Shown piece by piece: positions 25,715 through 34,849 of a stretch of DNA of 59,853 bases (its first letter is position 1; every line of letters starts with the position of its first letter). Below the pieces are notes generated by a model. That model saw only the letters and a list, made by a program, of their open reading frames with translations, was not told the DNA's origin and did not search any database. Origin of the DNA: JAMIFV01 sp035906055 (GTDB taxonomy: Bacteria > Pseudomonadota > Alphaproteobacteria > Rickettsiales > JABCZZ01); contig JAMIFV010000061.1 of NCBI GenBank assembly GCA_035906055.1, forward strand, positions 1 through 59,853, given 5' to 3'. The translations under genes were made by a program, and so were the position numbers.

Positions 25715-27165
25715 CCTACCGTATCAAAGGCAATACCGGCGAATGGGAAGTAGTGCTCGGCCTTGAAGTGCACGCGCAGGTCTCCTCGCAGTCCAAACTT
25801 TTTTCCGGCGCGCCGAACGATTTCGGCTCCGAGCCCAACGAAAACGTATCGCTTGTGGACGCAGGCATGCCCGGCATGCTGCCCGTTATCAACGCGTTCT
25901 GCGTGGAGCAGGCCGTGCGCACGGGGCTTGGCATCAAAGCGCAGATCAACAAGCGCTCTGTTTTTGATCGTAAAAATTACTTCTATCCCGATCTTCCGCA
26001 GGGCTACCAGATTTCGCAGTACCTCGACCCCATCGTGGGCAAGGGCACGCTCACGATCGACCTGCCGGACGGCACCAGCCGAGACATCGGCGTGACGCGC
26101 CTGCATCTTGAGCAGGACGCGGGCAAGAGCCTGCATGAGCATAGCCCCAAGCATAGCTTCATCGACCTCAACCGTGCGGGCATCGCGCTCATGGAAATTG
26201 TGTCTGAGCCGGATATGCGCTCGCCGGAAGAAGCAGGCGCATACCTGAAGAAACTGCGTGCCATCGTGCGCTATCTTGGCACCTGCGACGGCGATATGGA
26301 AAAAGGTTCCATGCGCTGCGACGTCAACGTGTCTGTCCGCAAACCCGGCGGTGAACTCGGCACGCGCTGCGAGATCAAGAACGTGAACTCCGTGCGCTTC
26401 ATGATGAAGGCCATTGAGTACGAAGCGCAGCGCCAGGTGGAGATTCTCGAAGGCGGCGGCACGATCGACCAGGAAACGCGCCTGTTCGATTCGACCACCG
26501 GTGAGACGCGTACCATGCGCAGCAAGGAAGACGCGCATGATTACCGCTACTTCCCCGATCCCGATTTGTTACCCCTCGTGCTGACGCAGGAATTTATCGA
26601 CGGTATCAAGGCAACTTTGCCTGAACTGCCGGATGACAAAAAGAACCGCTATATGAGCGAGCTTGGCCTTTCCGCTTACGATGCTGGCGTACTGGTGGCG
26701 GATAAAGCTGCGACGGATTACTTTGAAACCGTGGCGAAGAAGCATAACGCCAAGCTGGCCGCTAACTGGATCACCGCGGAACTCTTTGGCCGCCTGAACA
26801 AGGCTGGTGTTGAAATTGACGCGTCACCTGTGACAACCGAACAGCTTTCCGGGCTGCTGGCGCTCATTGAGGACAATACGATTTCGGGCAAGATCGCCAA
26901 GGTCGTATTCGACAAGATGTTCGAGACCGGCAAGACCGCCGCGCAGATCGTGGAAGAAGAAGGGCTGCGTCAGGTATCCGACACGGGTGCCATCGAAAAG
27001 ACCATTGACGAAATCATGGCGGCTAACGCTGACAAGGTAGCGGAATATCGCTCCGGCAAGGACAAATTGTTTGCGTTCTTCATCGGTCAGGTGATGAAAG
27101 CCACGGGCGGCAAGGCCAACCCCGGCATGGTCAACGAACTGCTCAAAAAGAAGTTGGCTGGTTAA
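25711..27165 (+). CDS. gatB: Aspartyl/glutamyl-tRNA amidotransferase subunit B
   Basis: This 484-residue subunit binds the misacylated tRNA and activates the acyl group for amidation. Landmarks are WEVVLGLEVHAQV at the start, the zinc and ATP cradle region with RLHLEQDAGKSLH, GTRCEIKNVNSVRFM and the signature HDYRYFPDPDL. The C-terminal 150 residues form the helical and YqeY-like tail ending in TGGKANPGMVNELLKKKL. The ATG follows GGAGG by 7 nt. It completes the GatCAB set in this window, which indicates indirect synthesis of Gln-tRNA and/or Asn-tRNA. Confidence 0.94.
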   Translation: MTYRIKGNTGEWEVVLGLEVHAQVSSQSKLFSGAPNDFGSEPNENVSLVDAGMPGMLPVINAFCVEQAVRTGLGIKAQINKRSVFDRKNYFYPDLPQGYQISQYLDPIVGKGTLTIDLPDGTSRDIGVTRLHLEQDAGKSLHEHSPKHSFIDLNRAGIALMEIVSEPDMRSPEEAGAYLKKLRAIVRYLGTCDGDMEKGSMRCDVNVSVRKPGGELGTRCEIKNVNSVRFMMKAIEYEAQRQVEILEGGGTIDQETRLFDSTTGETRTMRSKEDAHDYRYFPDPDLLPLVLTQEFIDGIKATLPELPDDKKNRYMSELGLSAYDAGVLVADKAATDYFETVAKKHNAKLAANWITAELFGRLNKAGVEIDASPVTTEQLSGLLALIEDNTISGKIAKVVFDKMFETGKTAAQIVEEEGLRQVSDTGAIEKTIDEIMAANADKVAEYRSGKDKLFAFFIGQVMKATGGKANPGMVNELLKKKLAG

Positions 27166-27179
27166 TCAGATCTTTTGTT

Positions 27180-27213
27180 ATCCTGTGGCTTGCCATGGGC
27201 AAGGGCACAGGAT
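27180..27213 (+). terminator. Stem-loop after gatB
   Basis: ATCCTGTG pairs with CACAGGAT, and the inner CTTGCC pairs with GGCAAG around an ATG loop, giving a long nearly perfect stem 15 nt after the gatB stop. No U-run follows, so it may stop transcription with Rho or mainly protect the 3' end. Confidence 0.55.
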
Positions 27214-27279
27214 CTGAGACGATGAGATTCTGCGCTCTCGCGTTGCTCGCCGCAGAATGACAAAATCTATATCTGTTAT

Positions 27280-27362
27280 CGTCATCCTGAGCGTAACGAA
27301 GGATCTGCTTACTTGCTCACAAGCAAGAGGATTCTTCGTCGCGATGCTTCTCAGAATGACGG
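27280..27362. repeat. Palindromic repeat, copy 1 (GTCATCCTGAG family)
   Basis: The element begins with CGTCATCCTGAGCGTAACG and ends with TCAGAATGACG, an imperfect inverted repeat, with an inner CTTGCT/AGCAAG stem. The first 23 nt recur exactly, in reverse orientation, at 36907-36929 in the trpF-trpB gap. Such GTCATTCTGAG-type palindromes are common dispersed elements in many bacterial genomes. Confidence 0.7.
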
Positions 27363-27371
27363 AGTTTGGAA

Positions 27372-27848
27372 TCAGGAAAAAGTTAGCGGGTTGACGGGCG
27401 GCGCAGGGGCGTCGTCATGGTGATGATGCTTTTTGCTCTCGTCGTCCAGCCTCGCGATACGCACATAGAGTTCATATGTGCGGTCGAGTATATCGCCCAT
27501 CGTGTCGGGTAGCAGCGATTCCGCCTCGATATGCTGGTGCATGCATACATCACGGCATTCGAGCCGATGGTTATGGTCGGCGGAATCCTGCGAGAGCGTT
27601 CCATCCAGCACCGCGCGCCGTGCCAGCAGCCATGCCATTACACAGGAAAGACGCAGCGTGACGCGCGACATCTCGCTGATATACATGGCGCGCCTGCGCT
27701 CGCCCATGAGCCGTTGCTGCATGGCGCCCTGATGTTCAAAATACTGGTGGGACTCGGCAAGGAGCATCAGCGTTTCATCATAGATGCGCGGCAGGAACAC
27801 TACTGTGCCATTAATACCTTCAATCTTGTTTCGGGGTTTGTCTGCCAT
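27372..27848 (-). CDS. DUF1465-family protein
   Basis: This 158-residue cytoplasmic protein matches the alphaproteobacterial DUF1465 pattern: an N-terminal LLAESHQYFEHQGAMQQRL helix, the RRAMYISEMSRVTLRLSCVMAWLL segment in two parts, then ARRAVLDGTLS. The histidine- and Asp-rich C-terminus is low in complexity. The start at 27848 (MADKPRNK) was chosen because upstream sequence is antisense to addA. Members are often encoded near cell-cycle or envelope genes, but their function is not established. It is divergent from addA with a 67-nt gap. Confidence 0.75.
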   Translation of the reverse strand: MADKPRNKIEGINGTVVFLPRIYDETLMLLAESHQYFEHQGAMQQRLMGERRRAMYISEMSRVTLRLSCVMAWLLARRAVLDGTLSQDSADHNHRLECRDVCMHQHIEAESLLPDTMGDILDRTYELYVRIARLDDESKKHHHHDDAPAPPVNPLTFS

Positions 27849-27915
27849 GCTCAGAATTCTATGTACTAATGTGGGAATTATAGCATAGAGTTCAGCCTTC
27901 TGATAGGTGGTTACT

Positions 27916-30900
27916 ATGACAAAAGAGCAGCTTCTTGCCTCTGACCCCTCACTCTCGGCATGGGTTTCCGCAAGCGCCGGGACGGGAAAGACTAAGGTGC
28001 TGACAGACAGGGTTTTACGCCTGCTGCTCACCGGGGAACGCCCCGGCGCCATTCTTTGCATAACCTTCACCAAGGCTGCCGCTGCGGAAATGCTGGAACG
28101 CATAGAGGAGGAACTGGGGCTTTGGGCCGTGGCGGGTGACGCCGATCTTAAAACCCGGTTGAAAACGCTTTCCGGCGTTGACGCCACAGAAGAGATTTTC
28201 CAGCGCGCTCGCCGCCTGTTTGCTTACGTCATGGACTCGCCCGACAAGCTGCGCGTGCAGACCATCCATAGCTTCTGCCAGTCGGTTATCGCGCGTTTTC
28301 CCATCGAGGCGGGCGTTTCACCGCATATCACGGTGCTGGATGAGTACGATGCCAGCGAGATGCTCGAAGAAGCGCGCGCAAGGCTGTTCAGGGAATCGGG
28401 CAGGGACGATAAAACCTCCGCCGTGCTGCGTTCGCTTGCGCGCACGATTGCGGAAAGCACCTTGCAGGACGTGCTGGCGCAGATAGTCGCCGCGCGCCGC
28501 AAGTTTGCACCGCTGCTCAGCCTGCAGGGCGGTGCGGAGCGTTTCTCCCTGCTGTTGCATGAAGCGCTTGGCGTGCAGGCTGGCATGAACGACAGCAAAC
28601 TGCTGCTAAGATATTTCACCTATCGCGACGAAGAACTGGCGGCGCTGAAACAGGCGGTCGCATTGCTTTCCACCGTGGGCGGCACCACCAATCTTGGCTT
28701 GGCCGCGACGCTTGCCGTATGGCTGGAAAAGCGCGCCGATGCCGAGGGGTACGCGCAAAGCTTCTTCACGCTGGAAGGCACGCTGCGCAAGCGCCTGTAC
28801 ACGAAGGAAATAAGCGATAAGCACCCGCAGGTGGCGGATGCGATAGCGCAGGAGGTGCACCGGGCGGAAGGCTTCCTTGATGCATTCAAAACGCTGCGCG
28901 TTATAGAATCCACGCAACAGATGATGCTGCTGGCGCGCATCGTGCTGGGGCATTACGCCGAAGAAAAGGCGCGCCACGGCGTAATGGATTTTGATGACCT
29001 TATTTTGCATACGGTGCAGTTGTTCAAACGCAGCGGCGCGGCTGCATGGGTGCTCTATAAACTCGATAGCGGGCTTAATCACCTGCTGGTGGACGAGGCG
29101 CAGGATACCAGCGCCGAGCAATGGCAGATCGTGGAAGCGCTGGTGGGAGAATTCTTTGCCGGTGACGGGGCGCGCAGAAAGCACCGCACCTTGTTTGTGG
29201 TGGGGGATGAAAAACAATCCATCTACAGTTTCCAGGGGGCCGACCCGCATTTGTTCGATCGCATGCGCCTGAGCATGAGCAAAAAAGCGCGCGATGCGGG
29301 CAGGCCGTTCGAGCATATCCGGCTGGATACATCCTTCCGTTCCACCGAAGCCGTGCTGCGCTCAGTGGATACGGTCTTTGCCAGCGATGCTGCACGCAAG
29401 GGGCTGGTGTTCTCGGAGTCGGTCATCAGCCATACGGCGTTCAGGCAGAAAGTAACGGGCAGGGTGGAATTATGGCCGCTTCCGGACGTGCCGAAGAAAG
29501 AAAAAGTAACCATCTGGGAGAATCTGGAGCAATCCGATTACACGCCTTCCGCCGAACAGCAGCTGGCCGAAGCCATTGCCGCCGAGATAGCGGGCTGGCT
29601 GAAAGAGAAACGCGTCATTGCCGGGCGCGGGCGTGCGGTGGAGCCGGGCGATATCATGATACTGGTGCGCAGGCGCGGCAGGTTCGCGGAAGCGATGATA
29701 CGCAGCCTGAAGCGCAAAGGCGTTGCGGTGGCTGGCGCTGACCGCCTGCTTATCACCGACCATATCGCGGTGATGGACTGTGTGGCGCTGGCTACCTTCC
29801 TTCTGCAGCCGGAAGATGACCTTACGCTTGCATCACTGCTCAAATCCCCTTTTGCCGGGCTGACTGAAGACGACCTGTTCCGCCTGTGCCACGGACGCGA
29901 AAAGCAATCGCTCTGGCAGCGGCTGAAGCAGGATAAATCCAGTGCGGAGGTGGCGGCATTCCTTGCTGAAATGCTGAGGGTCGCCGACTACTTCACACCC
30001 TATGAACTTCTCTCGCATGCGCTGGTTACACTAGGTAAACGCAAAGCCATTTACGCACGGCTCGGTGCGGAAGCGGATGACCCGCTGAACGAATTACTCT
30101 CGCTGGCGCTGCATTATGAGCAATCGCATCCGCCGTCGCTGCGCGGCTTCCTGCACTGGATAAAAAACAATGAGACCGAGATCAAACGCGATATGGACAA
30201 GGCGCGCAATGAGGTGCGCATCCTCACCGTGCATGCCTCCAAGGGGCTGCAGGCTCCCATTATCTTCATGCCGGATACTACCGGCTTGCCGCAGCATCCG
30301 GATAACCTGCAATGGATGCAGACCATGGCCGGGCACACATTGCCGCTCTGGGTGATGCTAAGCAAGCAGGAGAACAGGCACCTGAGGGAGCTCAGGGAAC
30401 TGACGCGGGAGGAGTCGCTCGAAGAATACCGCCGCCTGCTTTATGTGGCCATGACACGTGCGCAGGACGAGCTGTATGTCTGTGGCTGGAAAGGCGAGAA
30501 AGCGCCGGGCAAAGGCTCCTGGTATGAACTGATAGAGAATGTGGTTAAGGAAGATGCCGCATGGCAGGATGTAAACGGACGCAAGGTGCTTCAGCTTGGT
30601 GGCGAACAAGGCGTGGCACGCAGGCAGGCCACAGCGCAGGCTGTTGCCGGATCCATGCCTGCGTGGATGAATGCCATGCCCACGGCAGAGAAGGTGCCTT
30701 CCAGGCCGCTTTCACCCTCAAAGATGACGGAAGAGGGCATTGAGAAGCTGCCGCAGGCGTCACAGGCCGCGCGTCTGCGCGGCGTGCTGGTGCACCGCCT
30801 GCTGCAATACCTGCCGCAATGTGCGCCAAGTGAGCGCGAAGCGGTGATGCAGCGCTTCATCACGCATTATGGCGAAGGCCTGAACGAAAGGGAGCGCGGG

Positions 30901-31263
30901 GATATTGCGCGTCAGGTAACGGCGCTGTTGCAGCATCCGGATTTCAGCGAAGTATTCTCGGAGCATTCCGTAGCCGAAGTGCCGCTGGTGGGGGTGGTGG
31001 AGGATGCAAAGGGTGCTCCGGTGACCGTGGCCGGGCAGATAGACCGCCTTGCCGTGTCCGGTAATGAGGTTCTGATCGTGGATTTCAAGACGGGGGGCAT
31101 CGTGCCGCAGCATAGCAGTGAGGTGCCGGTGGCATACCAGCGTCAGCTTGGGCTTTACCGTAAGCTGGTGCAAAAAATATATCCAGACAAAACAGTAAGA
31201 TGCGCCATAATATGGACGTCCGCTGCCAAGCTGATGCCTATGCAGGAATCAGGAGTGCCTTAG
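27916..31263 (+). CDS. addA: Double-strand break repair helicase-nuclease subunit AddA
   Basis: This UvrD/Rep-type superfamily 1 helicase of about 1115 residues carries a C-terminal RecB-type nuclease domain and repairs double-strand breaks with AddB. The Walker A motif ASAGTGKTKVLTDR is at about residues 20-33, DEAQDTS is helicase motif II near 393, VVGDEKQSIYSFQGA motif III, and LYVAMTRAQDELYVCG motif VI. The nuclease motif VDFKTGG is near residue 1056. The ATG at 27916 follows AGGTGG; a GTG three codons earlier is possible. AddB usually precedes AddA in this class, but it is not in the window. Confidence 0.93.
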   Translation: MTKEQLLASDPSLSAWVSASAGTGKTKVLTDRVLRLLLTGERPGAILCITFTKAAAAEMLERIEEELGLWAVAGDADLKTRLKTLSGVDATEEIFQRARRLFAYVMDSPDKLRVQTIHSFCQSVIARFPIEAGVSPHITVLDEYDASEMLEEARARLFRESGRDDKTSAVLRSLARTIAESTLQDVLAQIVAARRKFAPLLSLQGGAERFSLLLHEALGVQAGMNDSKLLLRYFTYRDEELAALKQAVALLSTVGGTTNLGLAATLAVWLEKRADAEGYAQSFFTLEGTLRKRLYTKEISDKHPQVADAIAQEVHRAEGFLDAFKTLRVIESTQQMMLLARIVLGHYAEEKARHGVMDFDDLILHTVQLFKRSGAAAWVLYKLDSGLNHLLVDEAQDTSAEQWQIVEALVGEFFAGDGARRKHRTLFVVGDEKQSIYSFQGADPHLFDRMRLSMSKKARDAGRPFEHIRLDTSFRSTEAVLRSVDTVFASDAARKGLVFSESVISHTAFRQKVTGRVELWPLPDVPKKEKVTIWENLEQSDYTPSAEQQLAEAIAAEIAGWLKEKRVIAGRGRAVEPGDIMILVRRRGRFAEAMIRSLKRKGVAVAGADRLLITDHIAVMDCVALATFLLQPEDDLTLASLLKSPFAGLTEDDLFRLCHGREKQSLWQRLKQDKSSAEVAAFLAEMLRVADYFTPYELLSHALVTLGKRKAIYARLGAEADDPLNELLSLALHYEQSHPPSLRGFLHWIKNNETEIKRDMDKARNEVRILTVHASKGLQAPIIFMPDTTGLPQHPDNLQWMQTMAGHTLPLWVMLSKQENRHLRELRELTREESLEEYRRLLYVAMTRAQDELYVCGWKGEKAPGKGSWYELIENVVKEDAAWQDVNGRKVLQLGGEQGVARRQATAQAVAGSMPAWMNAMPTAEKVPSRPLSPSKMTEEGIEKLPQASQAARLRGVLVHRLLQYLPQCAPSEREAVMQRFITHYGEGLNERERGDIARQVTALLQHPDFSEVFSEHSVAEVPLVGVVEDAKGAPVTVAGQIDRLAVSGNEVLIVDFKTGGIVPQHSSEVPVAYQRQLGLYRKLVQKIYPDKTVRCAIIWTSAAKLMPMQESGVP

Positions 31264-31527
31264 GCTCACGACTCATTAAACCCATTCTTTCTTTTCCTTT
31301 CCCTTTGAGGGAGAGGACGCGTTTGCCTTGGGTTTAGCTGCTTTAGCTAAGCCCTTAGGCAAACCGAGGTGAGGGGGCGCGTGTAAATTCACCCTCACCC
31401 GGCTCCGGCTAAGCTGCTATGCAGCAAAGCCTGCGCAACCCTCTCCCGCTTTGCAGGAGAGGGGAATTTATGAGTCCTGAGCCTGATCGTGAAAAAGGCT
31501 GAATACGATTAATGAGTCCTGACCTTA
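31264..31527. repeat. MITE-like palindromic element between addA and trxA
   Basis: This stretch has no gene. Its ends are imperfect inverted repeats (GACTCATTAAA near the left, TTAATGAGTC near the right), and inside are CCCTTTGAGGGAGAGG against CCTCTCCCGCTTTGCAGGAGAGG, GTTTGCCT/AGGCAAAC and GCTTTAGC-type stems, so the whole region can fold. A second TGAGTCCTGA copy lies at 31469-31480. Similar left-end sequence (ACTCAxxAAACCxATTCTTTC) occurs at 48637. Confidence 0.6.
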
Positions 31528-31605
31528 AGCAAAGCAGGGGGTTGACCAACGCCCCGTACAGGCCTACATAACTGTGTAGTTACACGCTTCTTTAAAGAGG
31601 GTTTT

Positions 31606-31923
31606 ATGTCGCTTCATATTGACGATGCTAATTTCGAAAAAGACGTGCTGAAAGCCGGTGGCCCCGTGCTGGTGGATTTCTGGGCGGAATGGTGCGGCCC
31701 GTGCAAGCAGATCGGCCCCATACTTGACGAAATCGCCAGCGAAATGCAGGGCAAGATCACCGTGGCCAAGGTCAACATTGACAAAAATCCTGAAACCCCG
31801 CAGAAATACGGCGTGCGCGGGATCCCCACGCTCATCCTGTTCAAGGACGGAAAACCCGTTTCCACGAAAGTGGGCTCCATGCCCAAAAGCAAGCTGGTGG
31901 AATGGTTGCAGTCAGTAGCCTGA
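31606..31923 (+). CDS. trxA: Thioredoxin
   Basis: This 105-residue thioredoxin has the redox-active motif WAEWCGPCK near residue 30, the buried Asp in LVDFWAE, and the cis-proline segment GVRGIPTLILFKDG. It reduces protein disulfides in the cytoplasm. It follows addA, as in many alphaproteobacteria, but a 340-nt repeat-filled gap separates them, so it probably has its own promoter in 31530-31605. It overlaps the next gene by 22 nt. Confidence 0.95.
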   Translation: MSLHIDDANFEKDVLKAGGPVLVDFWAEWCGPCKQIGPILDEIASEMQGKITVAKVNIDKNPETPQKYGVRGIPTLILFKDGKPVSTKVGSMPKSKLVEWLQSVA

Positions 31924-32747
31924 GCGCTGTCTGTTCGCGGCTACAGGCGGATTTCAGGCTGATTCCTGTGCTGGCGGGAGAGATAGAGTTTTATCTCCCC
32001 GGCATGGCGGAGATTGCCACTAAAGAAGTCGCTGTTGAAAAAATAAAACACGAGCTGCCAGGCCTTCCTGTTGCCAAAGTGGATGCGGAAGTAGGGCTTG
32101 ACCAGTTTGAGGTTTCTTTTCAGCCCTCACGCCACGTGGAAGAAGTCATAGACACCGTGACGCGATTTAAAGCGTTCATGGCGGAGTTTGCACAGGCCAA
32201 TGGCATCAAGGCAGACTTTTCTGCCAAGCCTTTTGCCGAGCGCCCCGGCAGCGGCCTGCACATACATATGAACCTGCTAGATGAAGCCGGGCATAACTGC
32301 TTCACCCGTGCCGGGCGTGACATGGAAGACCCTTTCAGCGATGAATTGCGCCATACGGTTGGCGGTCTGCTGGCTTTCATGAATCCCGGCATGAAGTTCT
32401 TTGCACCGTCGGATGACTCCTACCGCCGTTTCGTTAAGGGCGCCAATGTGCCGGTCACAGTGAGTTGGGGCACCAACAACCGTACGGTGGCGGTGCGCCT
32501 GCCCACGAAGGCGCTCAACGATAAACATATCGAACATCGTGTGGCGGGCAGTGATGCGGATATAACGCACGTATTGTGGGCGATACTCAGCGCGGCGCAT
32601 TACGGGCTTAGCCAGAAAGTTGATCCGGGTGAACCTGTATATGGCGATGCGGCGCTGGCGCAATATAAACTGCCGCATCTGGCGGCCTCGCTGGCTGAAG
32701 CGGAGGAGTTTTATAGCTCCTGCCCGATGCTGCAGGCGTATATTTAA
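31902..32747 (+). CDS. Compact glutamine-synthetase-fold enzyme lacking the N-terminal domain
   Basis: This protein of about 281 residues corresponds to the catalytic barrel of class I glutamine synthetases. Metal- and substrate-binding signatures are present in order: GEIEFYL, AEVGLDQFEVSF, GSGLHIHMNL (cf. GSGMHxH), PSDDSYRRFV, NNRTVAVRLP and HIEHRVAGSDADI. Complete GlnA proteins have about 450 residues, with a beta-grasp N-terminal domain that forms part of the inter-subunit active site; it is absent here. The start within the trxA 3' end suggests translational coupling. It may be a glutamate-amine ligase of the GlnA3/PuuA type or a decayed GlnA, but no frame damage is visible. Confidence 0.75.
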   Translation: MVAVSSLSAVCSRLQADFRLIPVLAGEIEFYLPGMAEIATKEVAVEKIKHELPGLPVAKVDAEVGLDQFEVSFQPSRHVEEVIDTVTRFKAFMAEFAQANGIKADFSAKPFAERPGSGLHIHMNLLDEAGHNCFTRAGRDMEDPFSDELRHTVGGLLAFMNPGMKFFAPSDDSYRRFVKGANVPVTVSWGTNNRTVAVRLPTKALNDKHIEHRVAGSDADITHVLWAILSAAHYGLSQKVDPGEPVYGDAALAQYKLPHLAASLAEAEEFYSSCPMLQAYI

Positions 32748-32814
32748 GTAATTGCCAGCATTCCCATTTTAGTTTAAGTAGCCAAACCCAAACAAACATG
32801 AGGAGGATTTCACA

Positions 32815-33222
32815 ATGTTAAAAGAGTTCAAAGAATTTGCCATGAAAGGCAACGTGGTTGACCTCGCGGTCGGCGTTATTATCGGTGCGGCGTTTGGCGC
32901 TATCGTCAGTTCACTGGTATCGGATATCATCATGCCGCCGATCGGCTGGGTGATGGGCGGTATCGATTTCTCCAACTATTACGTCAATCTCTCTCAGAAC
33001 ACCTATGCCAGCCTGGCCGAAGCCCAGAAAGCAGGTGCGCCGACAATTAATTATGGCGTATTCCTAAACAAGGTTATTAACTTCCTGATCGTGTCCTTCG
33101 CCATCTTTATGGTGATCAAGCAGATCAACCGTTTCAAAAAGGCGGAAGCCGCCGCACCCGTTGCTCCTGCGGCACAGGAAGTGCTGCTGACTGAGATCCG
33201 CGATATTTTGAAAGCGAAGTAA
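32815..33222 (+). CDS. mscL: Large-conductance mechanosensitive channel MscL
   Basis: This 135-residue channel protects against osmotic downshock by opening under membrane tension. The amphipathic N-terminus MLKEFKEFAMKGNVVDLAVGV is followed by TM1 with GAAFGAIVSSLVSDIIMPP, a periplasmic loop and TM2 near residues 84-105. The charged C-terminal helix ends with LLTEIRDILK. A strong AGGAGG lies just before the ATG. It is convergent with the HerA-like gene. Confidence 0.95.
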   Translation: MLKEFKEFAMKGNVVDLAVGVIIGAAFGAIVSSLVSDIIMPPIGWVMGGIDFSNYYVNLSQNTYASLAEAQKAGAPTINYGVFLNKVINFLIVSFAIFMVIKQINRFKKAEAAAPVAPAAQEVLLTEIRDILKAK

Positions 33223-33277
33223 GTTTGCACAGCGGGCAGTTAGCAGCCATTTCTGCCAACTGCCCGCTATACTACAA

Positions 33278-34837
33278 CTATCTTTTAAGCATCGAACCAA
33301 TAAGCCCGCGCACGATCTGGCGGCCTATCTGCGAGCCTGCCGAGCGGATAACGCTCTTGGTCATTGTGGTCACAATGCTTTCCGGCTGACGTGCTGCACT
33401 GCGGCGCGGCGCGGGGGTATTCATGGTGTAACCGCTACCTCCTGCGGCACGCGCGGGGGCCTGCTCGACAGTGGACGTGCCCATGCCCACTGCGGTAGCA
33501 AGCGTACCCCAGATGCCTCCTGCATCCGATGCAGGAGCCGGAGTTGACTGGCCGGAAGCCCTGCCTGTCAGCAGTTCATACGCGGATTCACGGTTGATGG
33601 TTTCGTCATAAGCGCCCTTGAGCGGGCTTTGCGCGATGATGGCATTGCGCTGCTCGGCGGTGACAGGGCCCACCAGCGAAAGCGGCGGGCGGATCAACGT
33701 GCGTTGCACAACGGTGGGGGAGCCTTTGGCATCCAGCACCGAAACCAGCGCTTCACCTACGCCCAGCGTGGTGATGCATTCCTGCGTGCTGAACGCCGGA
33801 TTGGGACGAAAAGTCTGGGCTGCTGCTTTTACGCCTTTCTGGTCCTGCGGGGTGAAAGCGCGCAGCGCATGCTGGAAGCGGTTGGAAAGCTGGCCAAGCA
33901 CAGTGACGGGGATATCGGCAGGGTTCTGCGTGATGAAATACACGCCCACGCCCTTGGAGCGAATGAGGCGCACAAGTTGCTCGATTTTCTCCACAAGCGC
34001 CTTGGGCGCGTCGTTGAAAAGCAGATGCGCTTCGTCGAAGAAGAACACCAGTTTGGGTTTATCCATATCGCCTACTTCGGGCAGGTCTTCAAACAGTTCG
34101 GAAAGCAGCCATAACAGCAGCGTGGAATAAAGCTTCGGCGTCTGCATCAGCGTTTCGGCTGCAAGGATATTCACTGCGCCATGGCCGTTGGGCGCGGATT
34201 TCATGAGGTCGGCAATGGAAAGCGCCGGTTCACCAAAGAGCATCTTTCCGCCCTGGCTTTCGAGGCTGAGCAGGGCGCGCTGGATGGCGCCAACCGATGC
34301 CGCAGCAATGTTGCCGTACTGCGCGGAATATTGCTGCGCGTTCTCGCTGACATGGTTGAGGATGGCGCGCAGATCGTCCATATCAAGCAGCAACAGACCT
34401 TCATTATCCGCCACGGTGAAGGCGATATTGAGCACGCCTTCCTGCGTGGGGTTGAGGTCAAGCAGGCGCGAAAGCATGAGCGGCCCCATCTCGGAAACCG
34501 TGGTGCGCACAGGGTGCCCCTGCTTGCCGAACATGTCCCAGAAAATAACCGGGCAAGCCTTATAGTTGAGCTGGAAGCCGATCTGTCTGGCACGTTCCAC
34601 CAGCGGGGCTTTCTCTTTGCCGGGAGCCGCGAGGCCGGAGAGGTCGCCTTTTACATCGGCGATGAATACCGCGACGCCCGCCTCGGAGAATGCTTCTGCC
34701 AGCCCCTGCAGGGTAAGGGTCTTGCCGGTGCCGGTGGCACCCGCGATCAGCCCATGGCGATTCGCGTATTTTAACAGCAATTCCTGCGATTCATCTGATG
34801 CGCCAAGATAAATGGCTCCATTTTGAACGACGGTCAT
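33278..34837 (-). CDS. HerA-like ATPase, DUF853 family (YjgR-type)
   Basis: This 519-residue protein is a DUF853/HerA-type AAA ATPase. Walker A is GATGTGKTLTLQ (about residues 33-44), Walker B is KLVFFFDEAHLLF (near 263), and the sensor region is VYFITQNPADIP. The C-terminal 90 residues are Ala/Pro-rich and low in complexity, ending in a helical GSQIGRQIVRGLIGSMLKR tail of the kind seen in DUF853. HerA proteins translocate DNA, but the role of the DUF853 branch is not settled. It is followed in the same direction by nothing; trpA lies 12 nt upstream on this strand, so co-transcription with trp genes is likely. Confidence 0.87.
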   Translation of the reverse strand: MTVVQNGAIYLGASDESQELLLKYANRHGLIAGATGTGKTLTLQGLAEAFSEAGVAVFIADVKGDLSGLAAPGKEKAPLVERARQIGFQLNYKACPVIFWDMFGKQGHPVRTTVSEMGPLMLSRLLDLNPTQEGVLNIAFTVADNEGLLLLDMDDLRAILNHVSENAQQYSAQYGNIAAASVGAIQRALLSLESQGGKMLFGEPALSIADLMKSAPNGHGAVNILAAETLMQTPKLYSTLLLWLLSELFEDLPEVGDMDKPKLVFFFDEAHLLFNDAPKALVEKIEQLVRLIRSKGVGVYFITQNPADIPVTVLGQLSNRFQHALRAFTPQDQKGVKAAAQTFRPNPAFSTQECITTLGVGEALVSVLDAKGSPTVVQRTLIRPPLSLVGPVTAEQRNAIIAQSPLKGAYDETINRESAYELLTGRASGQSTPAPASDAGGIWGTLATAVGMGTSTVEQAPARAAGGSGYTMNTPAPRRSAARQPESIVTTMTKSVIRSAGSQIGRQIVRGLIGSMLKR

Positions 34838-34849
34838 AAAACCTCTCCC

